From assembly GCA_002067585.1 (NCBI GenBank), contig MVQO01000138.1, positions 1-32,211 of the forward strand: a stretch of DNA of 32,211 nt. The letters run 5' to 3'. Origin of the DNA: Syntrophorhabdus sp. PtaB.Bin027. GTDB lineage: Bacteria; Desulfobacterota; Syntrophorhabdia; Syntrophorhabdales; Syntrophorhabdaceae. A program made the position numbers and the translations under genes. Positions 8,507 to 18,528 of this stretch are shown piece after piece (positions within the stretch are counted from its first letter, which is position 1; each line of letters opens with the position of its first letter). Below the pieces are notes generated by a model that saw only the letters and a program-made list of their open reading frames with translations, was not told the DNA's origin and did no database searches.

Positions 8507-8515
8507 TGCTATAAT
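8507..8515 (+). promoter_or_regulatory. Extended -10 promoter upstream of the secreted propeller gene
   Basis: TGC directly followed by a perfect TATAAT (8510-8515) forms an extended -10 element. The -35 position (GTATCC, 8487-8492 region) is poor, which extended -10 promoters tolerate. Transcription would start near 8522, about 86 bases before the preferred start codon. Confidence 0.5.
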
Positions 8516-8607
8516 TGTATGTACAACGAGGTATTGTGTAATAAACAAGTATTTCCAGAAAATAGCTTCTTCCGAAGCTTGATCTTTGATGAATGGGGGG
8601 CCCAACT

Positions 8608-10458
8608 ATGAGACTGTTTTCAAGATTGTTTTATGGTTTTACCTTTTTTATTTTTTTTCTCTGTATACCCACATCACCTGTCCAGGGCCAATGGATCTAT
8701 ACATACGGTACAAATACCGGTGAGTCGGTTGCTTCCCTTAAACAGACTGCAGACGGCGGCTACATCCTTGCTGGGTCAAAGGCATCCGGTCTCGACATGG
8801 ATTCGCACTCCGATGCCTGGCTTCTAAAACTCGATCAGAACGGGTCCATAGTATGGCAAAAATCCTATGGAGGTACGGGAAATTACAGTGCTGCATTCGC
8901 TGAACAAACGGAAGATGGTAGCTATGTTGTAGTTGGCTCCTATAATGCAGGACACGACTATGACATATGGTTTCTAAAACTTGATGCACACGGTAATGTG
9001 TTGTTGCAGAAGACCTATGGTGGCCTCTCAGATGATTATGCAGTCTCCGCGAAATCAACCCTTGACGGAGGGTTCCTCATCGCTGGAAACACTTATTCGT
9101 TTGGGGCTGGTAATCGTGATGTTTGGATTCTCAAAGTAGACGCAGGTGGTAACGTGGAATGGGAAAAGACTTATGGCGGCAGCGGATTTGATTCCATTAA
9201 TGCCTTTGAGAAAATTTCAGGCGGTGGATATATTGCCGCAGGAGGTACATACTCCTTTGGAACGGTAAACCAGGATGTTTGGATTTTAAAATTGAACGGA
9301 AATGGTGAAGTAACCTGGTCGAGAACAATCGGAGATGTGAGTTACGATTATGCAAACTCTGTGCAGCAGACCATTGATGGTGGTTTTATTGTGGCTGGAT
9401 TCACCGGCACTAATAGCTCGGCCTGGATCATCAAGTTAGATGCAAACGGGACTGTGGAGTGGCAAAAAAGGTACAGCGAAGATGGCCGATATTATGCGGC
9501 GTCCATCCGACAAACTCAGGATCGTGGCTACATCGTGTCCGGAACGTTTGATCCGTGGTATGGTGGTCTCTCATCACCATGGATACTCAAACTTGACGAG
9601 CTTGGAAACATTGAGTGGATGAAAAAATACGGCGGCAAGTCTCGCGATGATCTCCTTTCAATCCTGCAGGAGCAGGACGGCAGATACGTAGCGGCCGGCA
9701 CAGCTCTGTCATTCGGCGCAGGCAGTCAAGATGCCCTGGTGCTCAAGCTGAATGAAAACGGTTCCGTAACTCCTTGTCCTTTTGGAGATGCATTCAATAC
9801 AACCGCTGTTGTTACAGCAGTTGAAATCAAAAATGCACCTGTAGATCCTGGTACGTCGTCTGCAACAACTCAAAACACAACAGCCCTGGCTTCACTAACA
9901 AATGCCAAACAAGGTAAAGTTTGTCCTTTTACTGACGACATTCTTCTCAAGGTTAAACCGACCAACAAGCGTGGGGGTGAAGGAACAATTGAGAGTTGGG
10001 AAGGTTTTCTTTCCTGCCCTGATACGTGTCAGGCATGGTATGTTCAGGATTTCCCGGTCACTCTCAATGCAATCCCGGGAGGAGCATCAACATTTCTTGG
10101 GTGGAAACCAAAATCTTTAAATTGCCCTGGTACCTATCCTTGCAGCGTGACCATGGATAAAAGGAAATCGGTAAAAGCCATCTTCGATGGGCCCCGAAGG
10201 CTCAAGATTGTGATCTCATGCAAGAATAAGGGGCAGGGAAACGTCATGGTGCTTCCAGCTATGGACACTTGCCCTGACAGTTGTGAGCATGAGTTTCGCA
10301 TCGGTTCTGAAGTATCGCTTACCGCAAACCCAAAAACTGACTCTGTCTTCCTCGGGTGGAAGGGAAGAGATTGCAAGAATGAGCCGACCAACAGATGCAC
10401 CTTCATAATGGAGAAAAACGTAAAAGTAAAAGCCATCTTCGAAGGTGCTTCACAATAA
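8608..10458 (+). CDS. Secreted seven-repeat beta-propeller protein with two Cys-rich B-repeat-like domains
   Basis: A 616-residue exported protein of unknown function. A signal peptide covers about residues 1-27 (hydrophobic FTFFIFFLCIP, cut near VQG). Residues about 28-388 are seven tandem repeats of 48-55 residues with a shared pattern (YGG...DGGYIVAG...SFGAG..D.WILKLD..GNV.W), strongly suggesting a seven-bladed propeller. After a Thr/Ala-rich linker come two roughly 80-residue copies of a Cys-rich domain, each with a CPD-(T/S)-C motif, an FLGWK motif and a V-K-A-I-F end. These resemble divergent InlB-type B-repeats. I prefer ATG 8608, 7 bases after a GGGGGG run and at the start of a normal signal peptide; ATG 8593 would add five residues but lacks a ribosome site. 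It stands alone between two housekeeping regions. Confidence 0.85.
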   Translation: MRLFSRLFYGFTFFIFFLCIPTSPVQGQWIYTYGTNTGESVASLKQTADGGYILAGSKASGLDMDSHSDAWLLKLDQNGSIVWQKSYGGTGNYSAAFAEQTEDGSYVVVGSYNAGHDYDIWFLKLDAHGNVLLQKTYGGLSDDYAVSAKSTLDGGFLIAGNTYSFGAGNRDVWILKVDAGGNVEWEKTYGGSGFDSINAFEKISGGGYIAAGGTYSFGTVNQDVWILKLNGNGEVTWSRTIGDVSYDYANSVQQTIDGGFIVAGFTGTNSSAWIIKLDANGTVEWQKRYSEDGRYYAASIRQTQDRGYIVSGTFDPWYGGLSSPWILKLDELGNIEWMKKYGGKSRDDLLSILQEQDGRYVAAGTALSFGAGSQDALVLKLNENGSVTPCPFGDAFNTTAVVTAVEIKNAPVDPGTSSATTQNTTALASLTNAKQGKVCPFTDDILLKVKPTNKRGGEGTIESWEGFLSCPDTCQAWYVQDFPVTLNAIPGGASTFLGWKPKSLNCPGTYPCSVTMDKRKSVKAIFDGPRRLKIVISCKNKGQGNVMVLPAMDTCPDSCEHEFRIGSEVSLTANPKTDSVFLGWKGRDCKNEPTNRCTFIMEKNVKVKAIFEGASQ

Positions 10459-10527
10459 CATGAAATAAGGGTAAATATCTCTTTTCTATCGCCTATGACC
10501 CGTGTCCATTGGCCATCTCTACTATTA

Positions 10528-10556
10528 TTGACTTTCCCTTTCTTTTTATGTTTAAG
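10528..10556 (+). promoter_or_regulatory. Candidate promoter for the rpmH-rnpA-yidD-yidC-jag-mnmE block
   Basis: TTGACT (10528-10533, 5 of 6 matches) is followed after 17 bases by TTTAAG (10551-10556, 4 of 6). The predicted start is about 25 bases before rpmH. The -10 lies inside the palindrome at 10550-10569. Confidence 0.4.
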
Positions 10557-10569
10557 TAATAACTTAAAC
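10550..10569. repeat. Perfect 8+8 palindrome immediately upstream of rpmH
   Basis: GTTTAAGT, spacer AATA, then ACTTAAAC: two perfectly complementary 8-base arms. It overlaps the proposed -10 region and ends 19 bases before the rpmH start. It could be an operator for a dimeric regulator or an AT-rich mRNA hairpin; no T run follows, so it is not a normal terminator. Confidence 0.55.
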
Positions 10570-10588
10570 TTGATTGGGGTGACCGAGA

Positions 10589-10723
10589 ATGAAGAGAACA
10601 TTTCAGCCGCACAATAAGAGTAGAAAAAGAACCCACGGCTTTCTCGTAAGGATGAGGACTGCATCAGGAAGAAATATTATCAGACGAAGACGTGCGAAGG
10701 GAAGAAAACAGCTCACCGTGTGA
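10589..10723 (+). CDS. rpmH: 50S ribosomal protein L34
   Basis: A 44-residue, extremely basic protein with the invariant L34 sequence features: [18 protein letters not shown] at the start, VRMRTASGR in the middle and [12 protein letters not shown] at the end. It is part of the large ribosomal subunit. The ATG is preceded by GGGGTGA at a 6-base spacing, close to the anti-Shine-Dalgarno consensus. Its TGA overlaps the GTG start of rnpA by four bases (GTGTGA arrangement), the usual rpmH-rnpA neighbourhood. Confidence 0.98.
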   Translation: MKRTFQPHNKSRKRTHGFLVRMRTASGRNIIRRRRAKGRKQLTV

Positions 10724-11106
10724 AAGCGGCAAAACCAGTAGATATCAACTATAACACTGATTTTAATCCCATGGCAAACACATTTTTTAAAGATGAGAGG
10801 TTAGCTAAGGGTGATTTTCGAGGCATTAAGTGGAAAAAATTTGCTGAAACACCCCACTTTTTACTACTGGTTTACGGAAATGATAAAGGTCAAAAAAAAT
10901 TTGGAGTTACGATACGAAAAAAAACTGGGGGGGCAGTAGTCAGGAACCGTATGAGAAGACTGGTGAAAGAATTTTACAGGCTCAACAAAGACCTGTTCCC
11001 GGATCGGCATAATAATCTTCTGAAAATCAAGCGGGTTCCTGAAAGACTAACATGGACGGAGACAGACAAAGAACTGCACGCGTTATTGCAGGTACATACC
11101 CTTTAA
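10720..11106 (+). CDS. rnpA: Ribonuclease P protein component
   Basis: Basic protein subunit of RNase P, which together with the catalytic RNA trims the 5' leader from pre-tRNA. The family signature [13 protein letters not shown] (residues 75-87, the RNR motif) is intact, as is the [11 protein letters not shown] entry segment and [16 protein letters not shown] before the signature. The GTG at 10720 overlaps the rpmH stop and gives 128 residues. A later ATG at 10771 would give 111 residues, nearer the family norm, but has no ribosome site, so the true N-terminus is uncertain. The 3' end overlaps yidD by 55 bases. Confidence 0.95.
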   Translation: MKAAKPVDINYNTDFNPMANTFFKDERLAKGDFRGIKWKKFAETPHFLLLVYGNDKGQKKFGVTIRKKTGGAVVRNRMRRLVKEFYRLNKDLFPDRHNNLLKIKRVPERLTWTETDKELHALLQVHTL

Positions 11107-11312
11107 AAAAAATAGCAATCTGCCTGCTGGATATATACAAAACTTGTATATCTCCCTTTATACCCACCCAATGCAGGTTTTATCCCACCTGTTCCAGCTA
11201 TATGCAAGAAGCAATTGAGAAAAAAGGGATTTTCAGGGGTCTGGCGTGTGGCATCATGCGAATTCTCCGATGTCACCCCTTCAGTCGTGGCGGTTACGAT
11301 CCGGTCAAATAG
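11052..11312 (+). CDS. yidD: Membrane protein insertion efficiency factor YidD
   Basis: An 86-residue YidD-family protein, a peripheral inner-membrane factor that helps YidC/Sec insert proteins. The diagnostic stretches are present: [27 protein letters not shown] and RILRCHPF followed by GGYDPV, with the three conserved cysteines. The ATG start lies inside rnpA, giving a 55-base overlap and an N-terminal tail of some 17 residues before the conserved [13 protein letters not shown] helix; no later in-frame ATG, GTG or TTG exists before that helix, so the overlap is probably real. yidC begins 12 bases after the stop. Confidence 0.95.
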   Translation: MDGDRQRTARVIAGTYPLKKIAICLLDIYKTCISPFIPTQCRFYPTCSSYMQEAIEKKGIFRGLACGIMRILRCHPFSRGGYDPVK

Positions 11313-11324
11313 CGGAGGAATGTA

Positions 11325-12917
11325 ATGGAAAAACGAACCATGATAGCGCTTCTATTAACCATTGTCCTGCTTTTTTTCTTCCAGATGTATTTTGCACCCA
11401 GGCAACCTGTGCAAGAAGCGCCTCAGGCCAAACCTGAAGAGAAGGCACAAACAAAAACCGATGCACCTTCACAACCTAAAGTCACTGGCAGCGTACCCCT
11501 GACCAAAACTGAAGCACCAAAACCTGAAGAAACCAAGGCAACCCAACGGTTTCTCGTGGAAACTCCGTTGTTTAAAGTCACTTTCACCGATCTTGGCGGT
11601 GGTATTGAAAGTGTTAAGCTAAATCAATACAAAGAAGCGGTCAAAGGAGTTGGAGGCAAAGAACTCGTTCAAGACATCAAACCGTACAGCTATACCCCGA
11701 AAGTCTCTAAAACCACAAACGGTTCAACAGTAAACGACCGCACTATTTTTAAACCAGACAAAAACAGGATGAGCATACAGGATAAACCAGAAACCATCAT
11801 TTTTTCGGGAACCTTGACTGATGGGAAAAGGATACGAAAGATTTATACGTTCTATCCGGATAAATACACTATAGACATGAAGATTGAGGTAGAGGCAACA
11901 GATGCTGACAAGGCGATGGTGGATTTCACTGTTATATCGGGCACAAATCCAAATTCATACGTTTTTAAAGGTCCTTTCATATATAACGGGAAAAAATTCG
12001 AGCAAATCGACAAGATTGATAAGGATATCGCAGTCGACAAGACATACACGTACGCAGGACTTGATGAAGGATTTTTCGCTTTTATCTGGTTACCCTCCGA
12101 AGATTCACATTTTCCTCTTACTATTCATAAGGCAGAAAACAACGTTCCTGTCCTTCGGATGTCCATGGACAAGGGCATGGCAACAGGGAGGCTCTTTTTT
12201 GGGCCAAAGCAGACCGATGTTCTAAAGTCATTGGATGTACAGGCGCAGAAAATCATCGATTTTGGGTGGTTCGACGTTATTGCCAAACCTCTGATCTGGG
12301 CCTTGAACATGATGAACAGGGTCACCCGTAACTATGGAATAAATATTATTATACTCACTATTTTTATAAAAATAATCTTCTATCCTCTCACGGTAAAAAG
12401 CTCCACCTCCATGAAAAAAATGCAGAAGCTTCAGCCGATGATTGTGAAATTGAAAGAAAAATATAAAGATGACAAGACAAAGCTAAACCAGGAAATGATG
12501 GCAATTTATAAACGTGAAGGGGTTAACCCCATGGGCGGTTGTCTACCCATGATCATCCAGATACCCGTGTTTTTTGCGCTCTACAAAGCCCTTTCCGGGG
12601 CCATCGAACTCCGTCATGCCCATTTTTTATGGTGGATGAACGATCTTTCAGCACCAGAAGACCTGTTTACACTTAGTGTTGCCGGATACGCCCTGCCCAT
12701 AAGAATCCTTCCCCTGATCATGGGAATTACCCAGGTGCTTCAGCAAAAGATGACGCCTACCACAGCAGATCCAATGCAGGAAAAGATTATGCTTCTCATG
12801 CCCATTGTGTTTACGTTTTTATTCTGGGGTTTTCCATCAGGCCTTGTATTGTACTGGCTCGTTAACAATGTAATATCCATAGCCCAGCAATACTATATTA
12901 ACAAGAAAGCAACCTGA
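11325..12917 (+). CDS. yidC: Membrane protein insertase YidC
   Basis: A 530-residue inner-membrane insertase of the Gram-negative type. Residues about 6-24 form the first transmembrane helix (MIALLLTIVLLFFFQMYF). A Lys/Glu/Pro/Thr-rich linker (about 27-75) leads into a large periplasmic beta domain (about 76-325). The conserved C-terminal membrane core then follows: TRNYGINIIILTIFIK, KMQKLQPMI, the Met/Lys-rich cytoplasmic hairpin, GVNPMGGCLPMIIQIPVF, and GLVLYWLVNN near the end. The large periplasmic domain argues for a Gram-negative (diderm) host. GGAGGA lies just upstream of the ATG. jag starts 13 bases after the stop. Confidence 0.97.
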   Translation: MEKRTMIALLLTIVLLFFFQMYFAPRQPVQEAPQAKPEEKAQTKTDAPSQPKVTGSVPLTKTEAPKPEETKATQRFLVETPLFKVTFTDLGGGIESVKLNQYKEAVKGVGGKELVQDIKPYSYTPKVSKTTNGSTVNDRTIFKPDKNRMSIQDKPETIIFSGTLTDGKRIRKIYTFYPDKYTIDMKIEVEATDADKAMVDFTVISGTNPNSYVFKGPFIYNGKKFEQIDKIDKDIAVDKTYTYAGLDEGFFAFIWLPSEDSHFPLTIHKAENNVPVLRMSMDKGMATGRLFFGPKQTDVLKSLDVQAQKIIDFGWFDVIAKPLIWALNMMNRVTRNYGINIIILTIFIKIIFYPLTVKSSTSMKKMQKLQPMIVKLKEKYKDDKTKLNQEMMAIYKREGVNPMGGCLPMIIQIPVFFALYKALSGAIELRHAHFLWWMNDLSAPEDLFTLSVAGYALPIRILPLIMGITQVLQQKMTPTTADPMQEKIMLLMPIVFTFLFWGFPSGLVLYWLVNNVISIAQQYYINKKAT

Positions 12918-12930
12918 GGAGGTAACATAG

Positions 12931-13677
12931 ATGAATTCTATAGAAATTGAAGGAAAAACATATGAAGAAGCAATCAAAAAAGCTTCAGAAGCTTTGAATG
13001 TTGAAGAAAAGGACCTCGATGTCGATGTTAAGGAAGTTGATACAAAAGGCATACTTGGCCTTCTTGGAAGTAAAAAGATAAGAATAACAGCGAGGATCAA
13101 AGGCACAGCCTCCCCTGTTGCAGAGGATAAACCAGTTTCAGAGAATACAATAGTTCCAGAGGATGCACCAGTTTCAGAGGATACACCTGAACAGTATGGA
13201 ACAAAATTCCTCACAGATGTGGCAACAATTACAGGATTACATTTTAACATCAAGGTTAGCAAAATCAGCGAAAAGCTCGACCGGCTTCTTTTCATGATAC
13301 AATGTGACAACGGGGATGTTTTTGTCGGCAAAGATGGTGAGATCCTCGAAGCGCTTCAATACCTTTTGAGACTTGCAATTGCAAAACATTACAAACAATC
13401 TGCAAAAATACTCGTTGACATAAACGGTTTCAGAGAAAAGAGGAAAAAGGCACTCACTATCATGGCAAAGAGACTTGCAGACCGCGTGCGGAGGACCGGA
13501 AGGCGCCAGACAACAGATCCATTGAACCCATATGAGAGGAGAATTATCCATACACTCTTCAAACACAATAAGAATATCGCGACAAAGAGCGAGGGAGATG
13601 GCCACATAAAGAAGGTTATCATCTCTGCCTCAAGCAACAGACCTGCCCGTGCCGGCTACAGGCATGGAAACCGTTGA
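12931..13677 (+). CDS. jag: Jag/KhpB family RNA-binding protein (Jag-N, KH, R3H)
   Basis: A 248-residue cytoplasmic RNA-binding protein. Residues 1-52 are the Jag-N domain (KTYEEAIKKASEALNVEE, then KGILGLLGSKKI). A short acidic linker of near-repeats (PVSENT, VPEDA, PVSEDT; about 64-90) leads to a type II KH domain whose GxxG loop is GKDG. The R3H domain closes the protein (PLNPYERRIIHTLF, TKSEGDGH). The start has GAGGAGG 8-9 bases upstream. The 3' end overlaps mnmE by 14 bases. The family regulates envelope growth and small RNA function in Gram-positives; its role in diderm anaerobes is less clear. Confidence 0.93.
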   Translation: MNSIEIEGKTYEEAIKKASEALNVEEKDLDVDVKEVDTKGILGLLGSKKIRITARIKGTASPVAEDKPVSENTIVPEDAPVSEDTPEQYGTKFLTDVATITGLHFNIKVSKISEKLDRLLFMIQCDNGDVFVGKDGEILEALQYLLRLAIAKHYKQSAKILVDINGFREKRKKALTIMAKRLADRVRRTGRRQTTDPLNPYERRIIHTLFKHNKNIATKSEGDGHIKKVIISASSNRPARAGYRHGNR

Positions 13678-15031
13678 CACTATTTGCGCCATTTCGACCC
13701 CGCCTGGTGAGGGCGGAATCGGCATCATCAGGATAAGCGGCCCAAAAGCACACGAACTGTTGTTCAAGATATTTCGTCCTGCTAAAACAAAAGAAAACTA
13801 TTTGCCTCGTACCCTCTATCTTGGTAAGATCACGAACAGTGATAGCAATGAGAAGATTGATGAGGTTTATGGCGTCCTTCTGAAAGCACCAAAAACCTAT
13901 ACACGGGAAGACATGGCAGAAATTCACTCTCACGGAGGATTTGCATCCCAACAGGCCATACTCTCTCTCCTAATCCGGTGTGGTGCGCGTCTTGCGGAAC
14001 CAGGCGAGTTTACAAAACGGGCATTTCTCAATGGTAGGATTGACCTCCTCCAGGCAGAAGCCGTGCTCGATATCATTCAGAGCGAAACGAATGAAGAGTT
14101 GCGATGTGCTGTGGAACATCTTGAAGGCAAGCTTTCTTCCAAGATAAATACAATTAAGAACAATGTCAAAGGAGTGCTTGTGGAAATAGAGGCTCTTATT
14201 GACTTTCCTGATGAAGAGATCGATGTTGATATGGAACAATGCCTGACTATTCTCCGCAGAACCCATAAAAACGTAGAAAAACTCATCAAATCCTATTATG
14301 AAGGAAGAGCGATCCAGCATGGCCTGGAAGCCCTTATTATCGGAAAAGCAAATGTAGGAAAATCCAGTCTATTAAACGCCTTGCTGCTTAAAGAAAAGGC
14401 AATAGTCACTCCTCTGCCGGGCACCACCCGCGACCTTATCGAAGACATACTCCATATAAAAGGAATCAAGGTAAGAATTGTAGACACTGCCGGCCTCCGA
14501 AAACCAAAAGATATTGTTGAACAGGAGGGGATTGATCGAGTAAAAAATAAGGTTCCTATGACAGATCTAATAATCTGGGTTCTCGATGGCTCTGACGCTT
14601 ACACATCAGAAGACGATGACATCTATACAGCTATAGCCGGAACAAACATACTGGTCGCGATTAATAAGATTGATCTTCCCCAAAAACTCGATAATACAAA
14701 AATATTGTCGCGGGGTCTGGAGTTTTATAACATATCTGCCCTCCGTGGTTCTGGTCTTGAAGAACTGAAAAACGGCATTTACAGAAAACTGATGGGTAAG
14801 AAGGGTAAACGGGCTAGCTTACTGATCACAAATGTCCGCCACCGAGAAGTACTTCAGAAGGTTTATGAGGCAATTGGAAGGGCCATAAATTGTCAGGAGA
14901 ACCAGGAGCCTGTAGAGTTTGCAGCCTTTGAACTCAGGGAGGCTCTCTTTAATCTTGGAGAAATCACCGGAGAAACCTGCCCCGAAGATATTCTTCATGA
15001 TATCTTCTCCCGATTCTGTATAGGTAAATAA
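13664..15031 (+). CDS. mnmE: tRNA modification GTPase MnmE (TrmE)
   Basis: With MnmG, MnmE installs the 5-carboxymethylaminomethyl group on wobble uridine of certain tRNAs. The N-terminal folate-binding domain has GGIGIIRISGP, EIHSHGG and AEPGEFTKRAFLNGRIDL. An inserted G domain follows from about residue 220 with the P-loop GKANVGKSS, then DTAGLR and NKID. The chain ends with the essential CIGK. I start at ATG 13664 (METVDTICAIS, 455 residues), the family-typical N-terminus; GTG 13649 would add five residues. It overlaps the end of jag. mnmE is the last gene of the rpmH block and no strong terminator was seen after it. Confidence 0.97.
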   Translation: METVDTICAISTPPGEGGIGIIRISGPKAHELLFKIFRPAKTKENYLPRTLYLGKITNSDSNEKIDEVYGVLLKAPKTYTREDMAEIHSHGGFASQQAILSLLIRCGARLAEPGEFTKRAFLNGRIDLLQAEAVLDIIQSETNEELRCAVEHLEGKLSSKINTIKNNVKGVLVEIEALIDFPDEEIDVDMEQCLTILRRTHKNVEKLIKSYYEGRAIQHGLEALIIGKANVGKSSLLNALLLKEKAIVTPLPGTTRDLIEDILHIKGIKVRIVDTAGLRKPKDIVEQEGIDRVKNKVPMTDLIIWVLDGSDAYTSEDDDIYTAIAGTNILVAINKIDLPQKLDNTKILSRGLEFYNISALRGSGLEELKNGIYRKLMGKKGKRASLLITNVRHREVLQKVYEAIGRAINCQENQEPVEFAAFELREALFNLGEITGETCPEDILHDIFSRFCIGK

Positions 15032-15161
15032 TAGCTGGAAAAAAATAAAATGCTGCTGATAGCCAATCTTGACTTTAATGGATACCTGTAGCCTCTTCAA
15101 CGCACAGAGCCTCTCTACCAGAAGTTTGCATCATTTGTGAAAAGATTTTTCTTTATTATCC

Positions 15162-15190
15162 TTGACAAGAATTTGAATCAATGCTAATTA
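15162..15190 (+). promoter_or_regulatory. Candidate promoter for the N-ATPase operon
   Basis: A perfect TTGACA (15162-15167) is followed after exactly 17 bases by TAATTA (15185-15190), directly preceded by TGC, an extended -10 feature. The -10 hexamer itself is weak. It lies in the 285-base gap between mnmE and atpD, leaving a leader of about 120 bases, and nothing else in that gap was recognised. Confidence 0.5.
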
Positions 15191-15304
15191 AATCGATAAA
15201 TGGTTAGAAATTCGTTTTAAAATATTCTGTGAGTTTTCAGTTAGGACGTTGGAATGTGACCAGTTGGTAGTTCACTTCATGCGCACTTTCTTGTAGGAGC
15301 TTGA

Positions 15305-17117
<1,813 letters not shown>

Positions 17118-17139
17118 CATACTGAGAGATACAGAACGG

Positions 17140-17424
17140 ATGAGCGAAGATTATCTTTCCAAAAAAATAGGAAAAAAAGAAGCCCGCAAGCTGAAAGCGA
17201 GGAGCGAGCGGCGTTACAGCGCTCTTGTGAAGGGCCTTCGCATGACAGGTCTTGTGGGATGGACAGTGGCCACACCAACCCTTATTGGGGTGGCCATAGG
17301 TAAATGGCTTGACAGGGCATGGCCGGCTAATTTCTCCTGGACCCTCACCCTTCTCATGGCCGGTCTTATCCTTGGCTGTTTTCATGCGTGGTACTGGCTC
17401 AAACGGGAGAGCAAGAATGACTGA
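17140..17424 (+). CDS. atpQ: N-type ATPase membrane subunit AtpQ (AtpI/AtpZ-like)
   Basis: A 94-residue protein with a very basic N-terminal third (KKIGKKEARKLKARSERR) and two hydrophobic segments (about residues 38-56 and 64-83) separated by GKWLDRAW. This is the AtpZ/AtpI-like pattern, and the site between atpC and atpR is where N-ATPase operons carry atpQ. It is presumed to help assemble the c-ring or accompany ion/Mg handling, but this is not settled. The start ATG 17140 lies 22 bases after atpC; a longer open frame back to 16798 only shadows atpC. Its TGA overlaps the start of atpR. Confidence 0.88.
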   Translation: MSEDYLSKKIGKKEARKLKARSERRYSALVKGLRMTGLVGWTVATPTLIGVAIGKWLDRAWPANFSWTLTLLMAGLILGCFHAWYWLKRESKND

Positions 17425-17719
17425 ATCGATCGCTTTTAATGTCTCAATTGCATTTGCAGCAGGTCTTTTGCTGGGTCTGTTTTACTTTGGTTCCCTCTGG
17501 ATGACCGTGCAGGGCCTTGTCAAGGTAAAGAAACCGGCTCTGCTCTCTTTTGTAAGCTTTTTTGTCAGAACAGGGTTAACACTCACCGGATTTTTCTTCG
17601 TTATGTCCGGACACTGGGAACGAGCACTGGCCTGCATGTTTGGTTTTCTCGTAATGCGGAAGATACTGACACACCGTTACGGCTTGGACCATCAAACCCT
17701 CCAGAGGAGGAAGGGATAG
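17417..17719 (+). CDS. atpR: N-type ATPase membrane subunit AtpR
   Basis: A 100-residue hydrophobic protein with three likely membrane helices (about residues 5-28, 40-62 and 66-83). The second begins with FFVRTG, carrying an Arg at the helix start, and the third is flanked by HWERA and MRKIL. AtpR is found only in N-ATPase operons, directly after atpQ, and has been proposed to contact the rotor Glu, though its role is unproven. The ATG lies 8 bases inside the end of atpQ. atpB starts 8 bases after the stop. Confidence 0.88.
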   Translation: MTESIAFNVSIAFAAGLLLGLFYFGSLWMTVQGLVKVKKPALLSFVSFFVRTGLTLTGFFFVMSGHWERALACMFGFLVMRKILTHRYGLDHQTLQRRKG

Positions 17720-17727
17720 CTTAAGGT

Positions 17728-18474
17728 ATGGAGATACTACACCTCGACCAGATCAGTCCTGATGCAGTTGTCCTTTGGAAGTGGAAATTCTTTACCCTTA
17801 ACGCAACAATACTGTACACCTGGATAATCATGGCAATTTTAACGGTCGGGTCATGGCTTGCCACCCGTAATCTCTCCACAGAACCTGAAACATCGCGCTG
17901 GCAGAGCCTTCTTGAAGTTGTTGTGGTTGGGATGCGCAATCAGATTGGAGAAATCTGTCAGCAGGACGCTGGTCGCTATCTGCCGTTTATTGGAACGCTC
18001 TTCCTATTTATAGCTATCTCAAATCTTCTCGGTTTCGTGCCAGGCTATGCTCCCCCTACCAGCTCGCTTTCAACAACAGCGGCTCTGGCGGTTTGTGTGT
18101 TCGTTGCGGTTCCTTTGTACGGCATGTGGGACAGGGGCCCTATCGGCTACCTGAAGCATTTTGCAGAGCCCTCCCTATTCATCATGCCTTTTCATATATT
18201 AGGCGAAGTTTCCCGTACCGTTGCCCTCGCCGTCCGTCTTTTCGGCAACATCATGAGCGGCAGCAAGGTTGTAGGAATACTCCTTGCAATTACACCACTG
18301 CTTTTCCCTATTGTAATGCAGGTGCTCGAATTGTTGATAGGTCTTATCCAGGCATACATTTTCGCCATTCTTTCCACAGTGTATATTGCATCAGCCCTTA
18401 AAGCCCATGAGGAGAAAGAAAGCTTTGCACACAGTTCCGGTAGTTTGAGCGGTTCAACCACTGTAAGCGGATGA
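17728..18474 (+). CDS. atpB: N-type ATPase subunit a
   Basis: Membrane stator subunit forming the ion half-channels beside the c-ring. The 248-residue chain has at least five hydrophobic segments and the family hallmark AVRLFGNIMSG, whose Arg170 is the essential residue that releases the ion from the rotor Glu. Other conserved parts are FIAISNLLGFVPGY, the GEVSRTVALAVR helix and LIQAYIFAILSTVYI. The C-terminal tail is Ser-rich. Only AAGGT lies close to the ATG, a modest ribosome site compared with atpE downstream. Confidence 0.95.
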   Translation: MEILHLDQISPDAVVLWKWKFFTLNATILYTWIIMAILTVGSWLATRNLSTEPETSRWQSLLEVVVVGMRNQIGEICQQDAGRYLPFIGTLFLFIAISNLLGFVPGYAPPTSSLSTTAALAVCVFVAVPLYGMWDRGPIGYLKHFAEPSLFIMPFHILGEVSRTVALAVRLFGNIMSGSKVVGILLAITPLLFPIVMQVLELLIGLIQAYIFAILSTVYIASALKAHEEKESFAHSSGSLSGSTTVSG

Positions 18475-18514
18475 ACGAACAAAAATATAGGAGACGGTTT
18501 AACCAAATTATAAT

Positions 18515-18523
18515 AAGGAGGAG
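18515..18523 (+). promoter_or_regulatory. Very strong ribosome binding site of atpE
   Basis: AAGGAGGAG, five bases before the ATG, is nearly the full anti-Shine-Dalgarno complement. It fits the need for many copies of the c subunit per complex relative to the neighbouring a subunit, whose own ribosome site is weak. Confidence 0.6.
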
Positions 18524-18528
18524 ATGAT

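Larger units (their letters stand above)
8299..8607. other. Divergent intergenic region with promoters on both strands
   Basis: About 309 bases between the EF-G-like gene (minus) and the secreted propeller gene (plus). AT-rich. It contains one promoter candidate for each direction, listed separately, plus a second minus-strand TATAAT (8382-8377) lacking a good -35. No further gene or RNA was recognised. Confidence 0.5.

Noticed and set aside
8745..9770. Tandem DNA repeat or CRISPR-like array in the propeller gene
   Set aside because: The periodicity of about 150 bases comes from protein repeats that have diverged at DNA level; there are no identical repeats or spacers.
10459..10588. Replication origin next to rpmH
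   Set aside because: The rpmH-rnpA block is often near oriC, but I find no DnaA-box cluster or dnaA gene here, and a secreted-protein gene lies upstream instead.
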